Made by a program: the position numbers and the translations under genes. A stretch of 63,707 bases of DNA from Fibrobacter sp. (GTDB lineage Bacteria > Fibrobacterota > Fibrobacteria > Fibrobacterales > Fibrobacteraceae), in contig JAFXLS010000041.1 of the NCBI GenBank assembly GCA_017530965.1, positions 1 through 63,707 on the forward strand, in the 5' to 3' direction. This document shows positions 15,839 through 24,314 of this stretch, in pieces (position 1 is the stretch's first letter; each line of letters begins with the position of its first letter). The notes beneath the pieces were generated by a model. It was given only the letters and a program-made list of their open reading frames with translations, had not been told where the DNA came from and did no database searches.

Positions 15839-18800
15839 ATTCCAAGAGGCCCATGGTTTGCTTGAGGGCGTGCTCGTCCATGCTTTGCGGCATGAGGGCT
15901 CGTTCTTCGGGGGCCACATAGGCTAGCTTACGTTCAAAGTCGGGGCGGTTTGCACGGTTGCGTGCAACCGGATCCTTGGCCTTGAGCGAATAGTAGAACG
16001 GACCGGTCTTGATAAAGCGCTTCTTCTGCAAGCCCTGGCGGATAGCTTCTGTCAGCACCTGCTGGAGTACGGGACCAGCCCTGTCTACATGGTGCAGTTC
16101 CAATACGCGCTGCTTCAAGATTTCTTCGTGGATCGGTGCTTCGCTGTCCACGTAGAACTTTAGCTGCGTAATAAGGGCCGCAATGGGCAAGTCTGCAATG
16201 GGCTTGTCGTGGGCAGTACCTTCGATCTTGGGGTGTTGCACCACGTAAGGTTCTGTCATGGGCTTAGCCGCTGCGTCAAACACTTCGGAGCCGTCATCTT
16301 CTTCGGAATTGTCTTCTGTCGGCGGCGGAGCAACGCTCTGTTCAATGGCGATTGTGGCAAGCAAGTGGCCGATTTCGTCCTTGTTGGCCATGTACCAGAA
16401 CGGAAGCCACACGTTCATGATTTTCCAGCCCAGCTGCTTTAAAATCAGCGGGCGCACGTAGTCGCGGTCTTCGATAGAATCGCGGAAACGCTCCGTGGTG
16501 CAGTCATCTTCGATAAGGGCCAAGAAGTGGGTGGGATTGTTGGAATCGACAACCACCGGGCCGACAGGGATGCCGCCCTTGGAACAGTATTCTTGCACGA
16601 CGATGTTTTCGTCCTTGAGTGCCTGGATGATTTCGTTGCGGAGCGGGGATTCGGCAGGCTCGATATCGACAGCAGGGTCGAACTGCTTGGATTGCATGAA
16701 GTTGATCCATTCGCGGAAGAGCGAATTCTTTTGCGAAGCGATTTTGGAAAGATCCAGTTCGGTGGTGAAGGCGCGGAGTTCGCGCTTTGCCAGAGTGGAA
16801 CAAACAGAAATCTTGTGGTCGGCGGCAGCTCCGCTGGCCCCTTCGGCTTCGATGCAGACCAGGATGGTGTCGCGGAACTGGTCCACGGCTCTTTCGGGGG
16901 TCTTGACGAAATAGCGGATATCTGCATTGGACCTTGCGAAGAAGGCTGCTGCGGCAGAACCCGCAACAAGCTTCGCCCGGATGCTGTCTTCGATTTCTTG
17001 ACAGGTGGACTGGTGGAACGCGATGATTCCGAGAGTCTTTTCGGGGTGACGTTCTGCGTGGCGTATGGCGGTAAGCGCAATGGCCTCGATCTTGTCGGGA
17101 ACTTCCTTGATGGAAATACCCTTGAAGATTTCGTTGTTTGCTGTAGGCAGCTGCTTGATTCCGTGCTTGTAGATGCGATCGTTTGCGAAGCTTACAATGG
17201 CGGGATCGCTATACTGCGTGGAGAACCAGAGCTCGCGGGTGGGTGCCCCGTGACGGAGCGCTGCCGTAAGGATGCTTTCTTGGAAGAAGGCGCTACGCGT
17301 AATGGCTTCTTCGTGGAAGGCGTCGATGGGCATGTATTCGTGGCTCGGGTTGTGGGGATTGCCCACAAGAATGGTCTTGGGAGCGGCCAGCAGGAGCGGT
17401 ATGGCTTCGGCAAGGGAGATGGTGTCGGCATCGAGAATGATGGTGATGTCGAAGGTCTGCTTGTCGGGAATGCAGAGTGCGTCTGCCAGGGAGACTACGG
17501 TAAGGATGCTATGGTCTGCATCGACTGCGTTATGTAGTTCCTTGAAGTTGGCGCTGCAGAACTGATCCAGGAGAGTCCTGTATTCTTTGCTCTTTTGGGA
17601 CTTGACCTTGGGCGTTTCCGAGAAAAGGCTGGGACATGTCTTAGTGGCAGCCTGGATCTGAGCCCCGGTCCAGTAATGGGCGAGGGCGTTGCTAAAGTCG
17701 GCATCCGCGTTTTCGGGATCCTTGAGGTATTCGACCAGGGCGGTATTGCAGTAAGTTTCCATTTTCTGGAAATGGGCAGCCAACTGCAGATGGATGTCCA
17801 GATGGCTCCAGTTGGCGTTCCATAGCTGAATCTGGCCCAGCCACTTGTCGATACTTAAGCTTTCCAGCGGTGTCTCAAGTTCCATGTCCTTGTTAATCTG
17901 CTTGATGGAAGCCTGGAGCTCGATAACAGAATTCCAGAGATTCGACAGGTCCGGTTGCAGGTCCTTGAAATTATGCCACTGTTCCAGGAGCTGCAGTAAC
18001 AGGTCCAGCTTGGGATCGTCCTTGTGCTGCTCGCGGAAGTTGTAAAGGTATTGGATTTTCTTGTCCAGCTCGACCCAGTTGGAACCTTCGAAGTGCCAGT
18101 CGCGGCCCAGCAGGTGGTTGCCCAGCACGGCGCTTTCTTTGTAGGTTTTCTTGTTGGCCTGCAGTTCCAGCAGGGTGTCGATAAGGTCCAGAAGCTTGGC
18201 GTCGGAATCCACGCTCTTGGGCTTGCGGATTACCTGCAGCAAGCGCTTGCGCGACGTACGGTAACGTTCCGAAAGTCCCTTGAGGGAAATATTCTGGCAT
18301 TCGGCAAAGTCGTCGCGGGCGTTCTGAATGTTTTCGTCCACGGCGTTGTCGGTATAGATGTCTGAGGTCTGCCTGCGGTACCGCACCCATTGGTCGCCCG
18401 CTTCGGGGAGGTGGAGCAGCGTGTCCCTGTAGGCATGCCAGTTGTGGCTGCGCAACTGCCAGTCTTCGTATGTTGGAGTGTCCTTGCCGAAGTTGTCGCG
18501 CAGCAGTTCGAGAATGTCCACCATGCTAGACAAGAAGATTCCGGTGGGGAACAGTCCCGTGGATTCCATTTTCTTGATAATCGGTTCCAGTTCCTTGGCC
18601 CGTTCGGCGGCGCAACGGAGTTCTTCGGAAAGGTCCTGTTGCTGTTCGGGAGAAAGGCTGGAAACCTTGACTCCTTGGAAAGCCTTGCGGGCTGCGACAC
18701 CGTTTTTGTCGAAATACAGTTCCGACAGAACCTGGATGTCTTTCTTGAGTTCCTGATAGCCGTTGAAGTCCAGCTGGCTGATTCCGCGGAAAATGCGGTC

Positions 18801-19943
18801 GGGGAATTTCTTCTTGGGCTGCTTTACGTCCTTGAATTCACGCAGCAGTTCCGAAAGCAAAACGTTTGTCGGCGGAATGGGCCTGTTGACGGCGTCGTAG
18901 TATTCCAGGAAATAATTCCGCATGGTGCGGATTTTCTGTTCCAGGCCGCTACGGTCGCTGTCGGGGAAATTGCGGAAGGGCGGACGCCACGCGTTTTGGA
19001 AGGCTCGCTTTGTAACGGCGCGCTTGTGGACCACCAATAATTTTTTGCCCTGGGCTATTTCGTCTGCGACTATGTTGGCGGCGACCTTCATCTTTTCTGT
19101 GCCGGGGAGAGCCTGGATGGCGTAGGCGCAGGTGTTTTCGTTTTCGGCATCCACCGTCACCTTGTTGGTGTGGGAATCGGTGGTATAGAGGAAATGGTGG
19201 TCGGCAGGCGAGAATACCTTGTCGAAATCATTTTCTTCGAACAGGGATTCCTGGGCCTGGAAGCCGTTTTCGTTCAGCAGGGAGGCAAGAATCGGGTTGC
19301 CTGCAATGGATTTTTCCGAAAATCCAAGGCTGTACCTTTTTTTGAGGTTCAGCAGGTTGGAATTGAAGAACCCGAGGCAGACTCCGTGGCGGGTAAAGCG
19401 CCAATTGCGTTCGCCAGCGATTGCCTTTTCAAATTGTGAAAAATAAAGGAGCAGACTGAACTTGCCGTTGATGATGGCATCTTCTGCCGAGGGCAGTGCT
19501 ACGGTGTCCTTGAGGCGTTCTCGCAGGACTACGTTCTCGATTGGATTGCGTGCCGAAATAGAGACTGTGTTCTTGGTGGCGTCAAAGTCCAATGGGACCA
19601 AAAGGCTCGGGGCAAGGGCGTTGCCGTCCCATTTCAAAAAGCCCAGGAGCAAGTAAAGGTCCGTTTCACCGTAGTCGTCAAGCTTGTGGCGCAAAACCGC
19701 CGTGACGGTATCCAAGGCGGTTATCTTTTGCTGAGCCGTAAAATTCGCAGAAACCTGGAAAAAAGATTCCAACGGAAGAGGCCCATGGGCCTGTAACCAT
19801 TTCTCGTAAAACAAGTCTCCGGCTTCGGTAATCAGGGGAGACTGAAAGTCGTTTTTAGTAGAAAAACAGAGTAAACGATCTTTGGAATCAAAGAGGGCGG
19901 CTTCTTGCCGAATTTTGGCGACAATAGCAGAAGATGAAGACAT
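15837..19943 (-). CDS. DUF4011/SF1-helicase/Vsr-like/DUF3320 protein with degraded catalytic motifs
   Basis: A 1,368-residue protein with the layout of the DUF4011-helicase-endonuclease-DUF3320 family. A DUF4011-like N-terminus covers about 1-240. An SF1 helicase region begins near 245. A Vsr/DUF559-like nuclease fold lies at about 1085-1185 and a DUF3320 domain at about 1265-1335. Key residues are missing: the Walker A position reads ALPGTEKM (278-285) instead of GPPGTGKT/S, the Walker B region reads IILDADTIS (about 833) where DEA(S) is expected, the next motif is GNPHNPSHEY, and the nuclease core reads PVGPVVVDSNN where an Asp-containing strand is expected. The frame is intact and the C-terminal domain conserved, so it is probably a non-catalytic homologue rather than a decaying gene. 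Active relatives are suspected in DNA metabolism or phage defence. A TATATT box ends six bases before the ATG. Confidence 0.7.
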   Translation of the reverse strand: MSSSSAIVAKIRQEAALFDSKDRLLCFSTKNDFQSPLITEAGDLFYEKWLQAHGPLPLESFFQVSANFTAQQKITALDTVTAVLRHKLDDYGETDLYLLLGFLKWDGNALAPSLLVPLDFDATKNTVSISARNPIENVVLRERLKDTVALPSAEDAIINGKFSLLLYFSQFEKAIAGERNWRFTRHGVCLGFFNSNLLNLKKRYSLGFSEKSIAGNPILASLLNENGFQAQESLFEENDFDKVFSPADHHFLYTTDSHTNKVTVDAENENTCAYAIQALPGTEKMKVAANIVADEIAQGKKLLVVHKRAVTKRAFQNAWRPPFRNFPDSDRSGLEQKIRTMRNYFLEYYDAVNRPIPPTNVLLSELLREFKDVKQPKKKFPDRIFRGISQLDFNGYQELKKDIQVLSELYFDKNGVAARKAFQGVKVSSLSPEQQQDLSEELRCAAERAKELEPIIKKMESTGLFPTGIFLSSMVDILELLRDNFGKDTPTYEDWQLRSHNWHAYRDTLLHLPEAGDQWVRYRRQTSDIYTDNAVDENIQNARDDFAECQNISLKGLSERYRTSRKRLLQVIRKPKSVDSDAKLLDLIDTLLELQANKKTYKESAVLGNHLLGRDWHFEGSNWVELDKKIQYLYNFREQHKDDPKLDLLLQLLEQWHNFKDLQPDLSNLWNSVIELQASIKQINKDMELETPLESLSIDKWLGQIQLWNANWSHLDIHLQLAAHFQKMETYCNTALVEYLKDPENADADFSNALAHYWTGAQIQAATKTCPSLFSETPKVKSQKSKEYRTLLDQFCSANFKELHNAVDADHSILTVVSLADALCIPDKQTFDITIILDADTISLAEAIPLLLAAPKTILVGNPHNPSHEYMPIDAFHEEAITRSAFFQESILTAALRHGAPTRELWFSTQYSDPAIVSFANDRIYKHGIKQLPTANNEIFKGISIKEVPDKIEAIALTAIRHAERHPEKTLGIIAFHQSTCQEIEDSIRAKLVAGSAAAAFFARSNADIRYFVKTPERAVDQFRDTILVCIEAEGASGAAADHKISVCSTLAKRELRAFTTELDLSKIASQKNSLFREWINFMQSKQFDPAVDIEPAESPLRNEIIQALKDENIVVQEYCSKGGIPVGPVVVDSNNPTHFLALIEDDCTTERFRDSIEDRDYVRPLILKQLGWKIMNVWLPFWYMANKDEIGHLLATIAIEQSVAPPPTEDNSEEDDGSEVFDAAAKPMTEPYVVQHPKIEGTAHDKPIADLPIAALITQLKFYVDSEAPIHEEILKQRVLELHHVDRAGPVLQQVLTEAIRQGLQKKRFIKTGPFYYSLKAKDPVARNRANRPDFERKLAYVAPEERALMPQSMDEHALKQTMGLLE

Positions 19944-19949
19944 ACCCTG

Positions 19950-19955
19950 AATATA
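19950..19955 (-). promoter_or_regulatory. -10 box placed for a leaderless transcript of the helicase-like gene
   Basis: On the minus strand TATATT occupies 19955-19950 and the ATG begins at 19943, leaving six bases. No Shine-Dalgarno sequence is seen in the CAGGGT spacer at a workable distance, and no clear -35 box was found. Confidence 0.4.
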
Positions 19956-20014
19956 CCTATTTTGCGGGGGGACGTGTTGAACGGGGAGTGCAAAAAAGGG
20001 AGAAAAAAGCCTAA

Positions 20015-20905
20015 TTATAAGCTTTCGGCAACTATTGCAATCGCCTGGTCCAATGCTATTGGGGTGTTATTACCCAGAAAGCCGGCCTTGTATAGGATTT
20101 GCCCCAGGATTTCTTGCGCGGTCTTGCCAGCATCCTTATCTTGGCGGAGGCTATAGGCATGTTCCCGCTTGGAGAGTTTTTTTCCGCTAGAATCCACAAT
20201 GAGGGGGTGGTGCAGATAGAGGGGGCGGGTGTAAGCCGGAATGGGGAGGTCCCCTTGGCAGGTATCCGAAATCAACTGGGAAAGGGCTATTTGCCGGGCG
20301 GTGGAATTGCGGATGTCTTCGCCCCGGACAATATGGGTGATTCCTTCGGTAAGGTCATCGATGCACACGGCGAATTGGTAGGTCCAAAAACCGTCCCGGT
20401 CTCGGATGGGAAAGTCGCCGCATTGCTTTTTGGGGTTCTCGGAGAAATCGCCGAGTCGCTCGTCATGCCAGTTAATTACTTTGTCTGGAATTACGATGCG
20501 CAGGCTGTGGGGCTCGCTACAGGGCGCCGTTTGCGTGCGGCATTTGCCTTGATAAATGACTTCGCCGGTTTCGCTGATGGGGTTTTCGGATTGCAACTGT
20601 TTGCGGCTACAGGTGCAGGGGTAAACGAACCCCTTGGCGGTAAGCTTGTCCAGGACATTCTGGAAGAAGTTGAAATGGGAGCTTTGGATGCTTTCGCTGT
20701 CGTATTTGAAGCCGAGCCAGGCCAGGTCTTCGCGAATTCCGTCGATGTATTCTTTACGGGCTCGGCCCTGATCGTGGTCTTCGATGCGCAGGTGTATTTT
20801 AAGGTCCCATTTTTTTGCGGCAGCCCATACGTAAAGGGCGGAGAGTAAGTGCCCTTCGTGTAAGAAGCCTGTGGGGCTTGGTGCAAAACGGATGATTCCT
20901 GGCAT
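20015..20905 (-). CDS. gluQRS: Glutamyl-Q tRNA(Asp) synthetase
   Basis: A 296-residue truncated class I glutamyl-tRNA synthetase paralogue that lacks the anticodon-binding domain. It activates glutamate and attaches it to the queuosine base of tRNA-Asp. Visible features are FAPSPTGFLHEGH (the HIGH-type ATP site near 7-19), the zinc-site cysteines of CTCSRKQL and the following YQGKCR (about 98-127), and SSGKKLSKREHA (the KMSKS motif near 232-243). The length of about 300 fits GluQ-RS rather than full GltX (about 470). It is a single gene; a TAAATT box ends seven bases before the ATG and no Shine-Dalgarno sequence is visible. Confidence 0.92.
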   Translation of the reverse strand: MPGIIRFAPSPTGFLHEGHLLSALYVWAAAKKWDLKIHLRIEDHDQGRARKEYIDGIREDLAWLGFKYDSESIQSSHFNFFQNVLDKLTAKGFVYPCTCSRKQLQSENPISETGEVIYQGKCRTQTAPCSEPHSLRIVIPDKVINWHDERLGDFSENPKKQCGDFPIRDRDGFWTYQFAVCIDDLTEGITHIVRGEDIRNSTARQIALSQLISDTCQGDLPIPAYTRPLYLHHPLIVDSSGKKLSKREHAYSLRQDKDAGKTAQEILGQILYKAGFLGNNTPIALDQAIAIVAESL

Positions 20906-20912
20906 GGGAGAA

Positions 20913-20918
20913 AATTTA
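20913..20918 (-). promoter_or_regulatory. -10 box placed for a leaderless transcript of gluQRS
   Basis: On the minus strand TAAATT (20918-20913) is followed by the seven bases TTCTCCC and then the ATG at 20905. The pyrimidine-rich spacer cannot act as a ribosome site, so the start may be leaderless. Confidence 0.4.
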
Positions 20919-20932
20919 GAAAACAGGGGGAG

Positions 20933-20952
20933 ATTCCCGCTTTCACGGGAAT
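20933..20952. repeat. Short dispersed inverted repeat (ATTCCCG...CGGGAAT)
   Basis: ATTCCCG (20933-20939) and CGGGAAT (20946-20952) form a 7-bp hairpin followed by GACA. This matches the common dispersed intergenic repeat type containing TTCCCGC...GCGGGAATGACA. It lies between the divergent gluQRS and M16 genes and has no T tract, so it is more likely a REP-like element than a terminator. Confidence 0.45.
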
Positions 20953-20984
20953 GACATAAGAGGAATTTTCTAACTTATAGCTTG

Positions 20985-22538
20985 ATGAAGTTTGATTTTA
21001 AAGTGATTTTTTCGACGGCTGTGTCGGTGCTTGCTTTGGTGGCATGTTCGGGTTCTCCTGAACCGCAGACGGAACCTGTGCCGGAAACATCTGCAGTCTC
21101 GTCGAGTTCCCTGGATTCTTCGGCTGTTGTGCCTGTCCAGGAGCCGAAATCTGCGCTGCCGGCCAGTTACAAGGATATCCAGTTCCCGGAATACAAGTAT
21201 GTGGCCCCGTACCCGAAAGATTACCGGGTCGAAATTGCCCCGGGCATTTCGGGCTACATCGTAAGTGACCGCAGTCTTCCGTTGGTGAATTTCTCGGTCT
21301 ATTTCGAACAGCCCCGTACACCGCTGGCTCTTAAGGATGAGGCCGCCACCTCTATGATGGGCGGCTTGTTGCGTCGTGGTGGCGGCGGTGGAGTTTCAGC
21401 CAAGGCCCTGGACGATTCCCTGGAATTTATCAGTGCCGGTATTTCTTCTTCTGTAGGAACATTTACGGCGTCTTTCGATATTGACTGCCTGTCTAAGGAT
21501 TTCAAGAACATGCTCGCCCTTTCTAAGCTGGTGCTGACGGCTCCTGCCTTCGACAAGGACCAGTTTGAAATTATGCGTGCGAATTTCTTGACGGCTTATG
21601 ACCGCCGTTACGATACTCCGGCAAAAGTGCTTTCTGCACTTCGTTCCAAGGTGAACTATGCTTCGAATCCGAGACTTTGGGATGCCAATGCCGATGACTA
21701 CAAGAAGGTGAAGGTTGCAGACCTGAAGCGCATGGCCCAGGGCGTATATGCTGACGGCCGAATTGTGTTTGCGCTTTCGGGCGATGTGGATAAGGATTCC
21801 GCAGTGGCGATGCTCAAGGAATTCTTTGAAAGCTGGAATGCTTCTGTTGCCAAGAATGTGAAGAAAGAGGACAAGAAACCCTTCCAGGAACCGACTCCGC
21901 TTTCTTTCGTGAGAAAGCCCGGAATCTATGTGGTGGACAAGGATATTTCCCAGGCGAATATTTCCATGAACCAGCCCTTTGTGCGCAGGCCCCATGCCGA
22001 TTATTATCCGGCTGCAGTGGCGAACTTTATCTTGGGCGGTGGCAGCTTTACGAGCCGCCTGATGAACCGCGTGCGTAGTGACGAAGGTCTTGCCTACAGC
22101 GTGTACAGCTCGGTAGGTAACGATTACCGCGATACGGCCATGGTGACTGTCGCCTTGCAGACCAAGGTGGAATCCGTGGAATTCGCCCTGAAGCTCATTC
22201 GCGAAGTGGTGAATGAATTCGCGGAAAATGGCCCCACCGAAGAGGAACTTGCACAAGCTAAGAAGTCGTTGATTGAAAGCCTTCCGAGTCTGTTCGATAG
22301 TCCCGAATCCATCGCGTTGGTTTTTGCCAAGGGTGAATTGCTCGGTAAGTCTGATGACCATTACCTGGATTACGTGAAAGAAATTAACGCAGTGACTGCT
22401 GACCAGGTGAAGGCCATGGTCAAGAAGTATTTTGACATGGACAAGATGACCACGTCCATTGTGGCTCCGGTTTCGAAACTGGAATCTATCAAGCCTTTTA
22501 CGGTGATTCCTCAGGATAGCCTGGAGTTCAGGGATTAA
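20985..22538 (+). CDS. M16 peptidase-like lipoprotein lacking the zinc-binding motif
   Basis: A 517-residue protein with a lipoprotein signal (VLALVACSGS, lipid-attached Cys near residue 18-20) and a proline/serine-rich linker to about residue 60. Two M16-type domains follow. The first (about 75-270) should carry HxxEH, but the equivalent stretch reads DEAATSMMGGLLRRGG, so zinc binding and catalysis are lost as in the inactive partner subunits of M16 peptidases. The second domain keeps the conserved FILGGGSFTSRLMNRVR and SDEGLAYSVYS segment used for substrate binding. It should sit on the periplasmic face of a membrane, possibly pairing with an active M16 subunit encoded elsewhere. The start codon is the ATG at 20985; a TTG one codon earlier is unlikely. 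The ribosome site is weak. Confidence 0.82.
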   Translation: MKFDFKVIFSTAVSVLALVACSGSPEPQTEPVPETSAVSSSSLDSSAVVPVQEPKSALPASYKDIQFPEYKYVAPYPKDYRVEIAPGISGYIVSDRSLPLVNFSVYFEQPRTPLALKDEAATSMMGGLLRRGGGGGVSAKALDDSLEFISAGISSSVGTFTASFDIDCLSKDFKNMLALSKLVLTAPAFDKDQFEIMRANFLTAYDRRYDTPAKVLSALRSKVNYASNPRLWDANADDYKKVKVADLKRMAQGVYADGRIVFALSGDVDKDSAVAMLKEFFESWNASVAKNVKKEDKKPFQEPTPLSFVRKPGIYVVDKDISQANISMNQPFVRRPHADYYPAAVANFILGGGSFTSRLMNRVRSDEGLAYSVYSSVGNDYRDTAMVTVALQTKVESVEFALKLIREVVNEFAENGPTEEELAQAKKSLIESLPSLFDSPESIALVFAKGELLGKSDDHYLDYVKEINAVTADQVKAMVKKYFDMDKMTTSIVAPVSKLESIKPFTVIPQDSLEFRD

Positions 22539-23575
22539 TGAAGCTTCTGTCGTGCATAGCGAAGATACTTGTAATCGCCCTTTTTTGCGGGGCCTTTGCT
22601 TGGGCTGCTCCTGGGGCGTCGGCGACTGATTCTGTTGCCCGCCAAAAGTTGCTTAAACAGTTGCAAAAAGAAGACGATTTGCGCTCGCTGTGCTCTGGGC
22701 TCAAAAAATGCATGGACATTGATTACCCGGGGTGCTCCGATGGCGATAAACAGCCTTGGCCTAAACTTAAGTACAACGAAGAACAATGCAGGCCTTACAA
22801 GGAGCTTTTTGACCGTGGCTACAAGCCGGATCCCAAGAGCCCCATGGTTCCAGAAATCTATGCAAGGCTTGGTCGGCAATACCGCGTAGAGTACGTTTAC
22901 TCGGGTACGCTTCCGTTAAACGAGAATGTCATCAAGTTCTTGTTCGACAACATGCCCTTTACGGCGCAATTGATCAACGCCTATCTCGACGAAAATTACT
23001 TCCTTGAATACACCCATCCGAGCAGGCGGTTCTTTAACGGTAGCAATGGCCGCAGCCTTTCGGGTGAGTTTTACTGGGCCCTGCAGGATAGTGCCGGCCA
23101 GAAACTCGGCATGCGCGATGTGTTCTTTGGCTATGGACATGCCAAGATTTTGCGTTGGGCTCTCCATGGAACGGCTATCGCTTATTTGGATATGGATCCC
23201 ATCCCTGGCAACCGTGTTAAGTACAAATTAACCGCCATCGTTTTTCCGGGAAATTCTGTACTCAACAACATCATGCAAATGAAGGTATTCAGGAGCGTGG
23301 TGAATACGAAGATTGAACAGATTGTGAACGATATCAAGAAGGCTGCTGGTTCGTACTTTGATGGAAACAAGGAACCCATGCTGAAAAGTGCCCAGCTGAA
23401 ATCCGCTGAAAATGTCCAGTATGTTCTCGACTTCGAAGAAGTGGTAAACGGGGCGCACTGGGAACTCGGTGATTTTGAACGACTGCAGAAAGCCCGTAAG
23501 CAAAAACGGGAACAGGATATGCAGGCGGTACCCATTATGGTCAAAGATATTCAGAAAATCAAGGAAAAGAAATGA
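22538..23575 (+). CDS. Secreted protein of unknown function
   Basis: A 345-residue protein I do not recognise. It has an N-terminal signal peptide (MKLLSCIAKILVIALFCGAFAWA) and a probably mature start near residue 25. A cysteine-containing stretch (LCSGLKKCMDIDYPGCSDG) near 52-70 may form disulfides. The middle contains FFNGSNGRSLSGEFYWALQDSAGQ and FFGYGHAKILRWALHGTAIAYLDM, suggesting a beta-rich ligand-binding or lipid-binding fold. The C-terminus is rich in lysine and arginine and ends KIKEKK. Its start overlaps the stop of the M16 gene by one base (TAATG), and its end overlaps the trmH start, so all three are translated from one mRNA. A role in the envelope is inferred only from secretion and the lipoprotein neighbour. 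Confidence 0.75.
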   Translation: MKLLSCIAKILVIALFCGAFAWAAPGASATDSVARQKLLKQLQKEDDLRSLCSGLKKCMDIDYPGCSDGDKQPWPKLKYNEEQCRPYKELFDRGYKPDPKSPMVPEIYARLGRQYRVEYVYSGTLPLNENVIKFLFDNMPFTAQLINAYLDENYFLEYTHPSRRFFNGSNGRSLSGEFYWALQDSAGQKLGMRDVFFGYGHAKILRWALHGTAIAYLDMDPIPGNRVKYKLTAIVFPGNSVLNNIMQMKVFRSVVNTKIEQIVNDIKKAAGSYFDGNKEPMLKSAQLKSAENVQYVLDFEEVVNGAHWELGDFERLQKARKQKREQDMQAVPIMVKDIQKIKEKK

Positions 23576-24225
23576 CGAACGAAACTCTGGAATCCCTGTT
23601 GGAACGTGTGACGGAACGCCGTCGTGAACTTTTGACCTCTGTGGTGGATCGCCGCACAAGGCATTTCTGCATGGTGCTGGAAGATTTGTTTGACCCCCAC
23701 AATATTTCTGCCGTGATTCGTACAGCCGAAGTGTTCGGGCTTCAGGACGTTCACATTATCGAAGAAGACAACGCTTACAGCGTGAACAAGTCCATTTTGA
23801 AGGGTTCCTACAAGTGGATGAGCCTGTACCTTTATAAAAAGCGCATGCTTTGCATGGAAAAGCTCCGTGCCAAGGGTTACAAGATTGCCGTGGCCAGCAC
23901 GAATACTACCAATTCTGTTCTGGATCTGGATTTGAGCCAGCCCACTGCCTTTTACCTGGGTAGCGAATTCCACGGGAACCACCCCGATACCCTTGCCCAT
24001 GCCGACTATGAATTCAAGCTGCCCCAGTATGGCATAACCGAATCCATGAATGTGTCGGTGGCCGGTGGCGTGCTCATGACCTATTTGGATGTGTATATGC
24101 AAAAGGAAGGACGCGAAAAGTTCTTGCTCCCTAAAGCAGAACGGGACGCCTTGCTTTTGGACTGGCTGGATCGCCACGTGAATGGCATCGAGAACAATAG
24201 CCCGATTACCCGCGTGGACGAGTAG
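23572..24225 (+). CDS. trmH: TrmH-type tRNA 2'-O-methyltransferase (SpoU family)
   Basis: A 217-residue SPOUT-class methyltransferase. Motif 1 is LEDLFDPHNISAVIRTAEVF (about 34-53) with the catalytic Asn and Arg. Motif 2 is PTAFYLGSEFHGNHP (about 124-138) and motif 3 is ESMNVSVAGGVLMTYLD (about 160-176), which form the knot that binds S-adenosylmethionine. The arrangement and length fit TrmH, which methylates the ribose of Gm18 in tRNA. A closely related rRNA methyltransferase is the main alternative. It overlaps the preceding gene by four bases (ATGA), indicating translational coupling to an apparently unrelated envelope protein. Confidence 0.85.
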   Translation: MTNETLESLLERVTERRRELLTSVVDRRTRHFCMVLEDLFDPHNISAVIRTAEVFGLQDVHIIEEDNAYSVNKSILKGSYKWMSLYLYKKRMLCMEKLRAKGYKIAVASTNTTNSVLDLDLSQPTAFYLGSEFHGNHPDTLAHADYEFKLPQYGITESMNVSVAGGVLMTYLDVYMQKEGREKFLLPKAERDALLLDWLDRHVNGIENNSPITRVDE

Positions 24226-24314
24226 CTATTGTTTTAAGAAATAGGGCGTTTTTCGTCCATTTTCTGTATTTGGGGGCCTTAGTAGCCTTTAAATAATGCT
24301 AGATTGGGAGTCAA

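Noticed and set aside
16527..17537. Plus-strand open frame of 336 codons inside the helicase-like gene
   Set aside because: Antisense shadow; the minus-strand frame is continuous over 1,368 codons with recognisable family domains.
15837..19943. Active anti-phage helicase-nuclease
   Set aside because: The Walker A, Walker B and nuclease residues needed for activity are not present at the expected positions; only a non-catalytic homologue can be supported.
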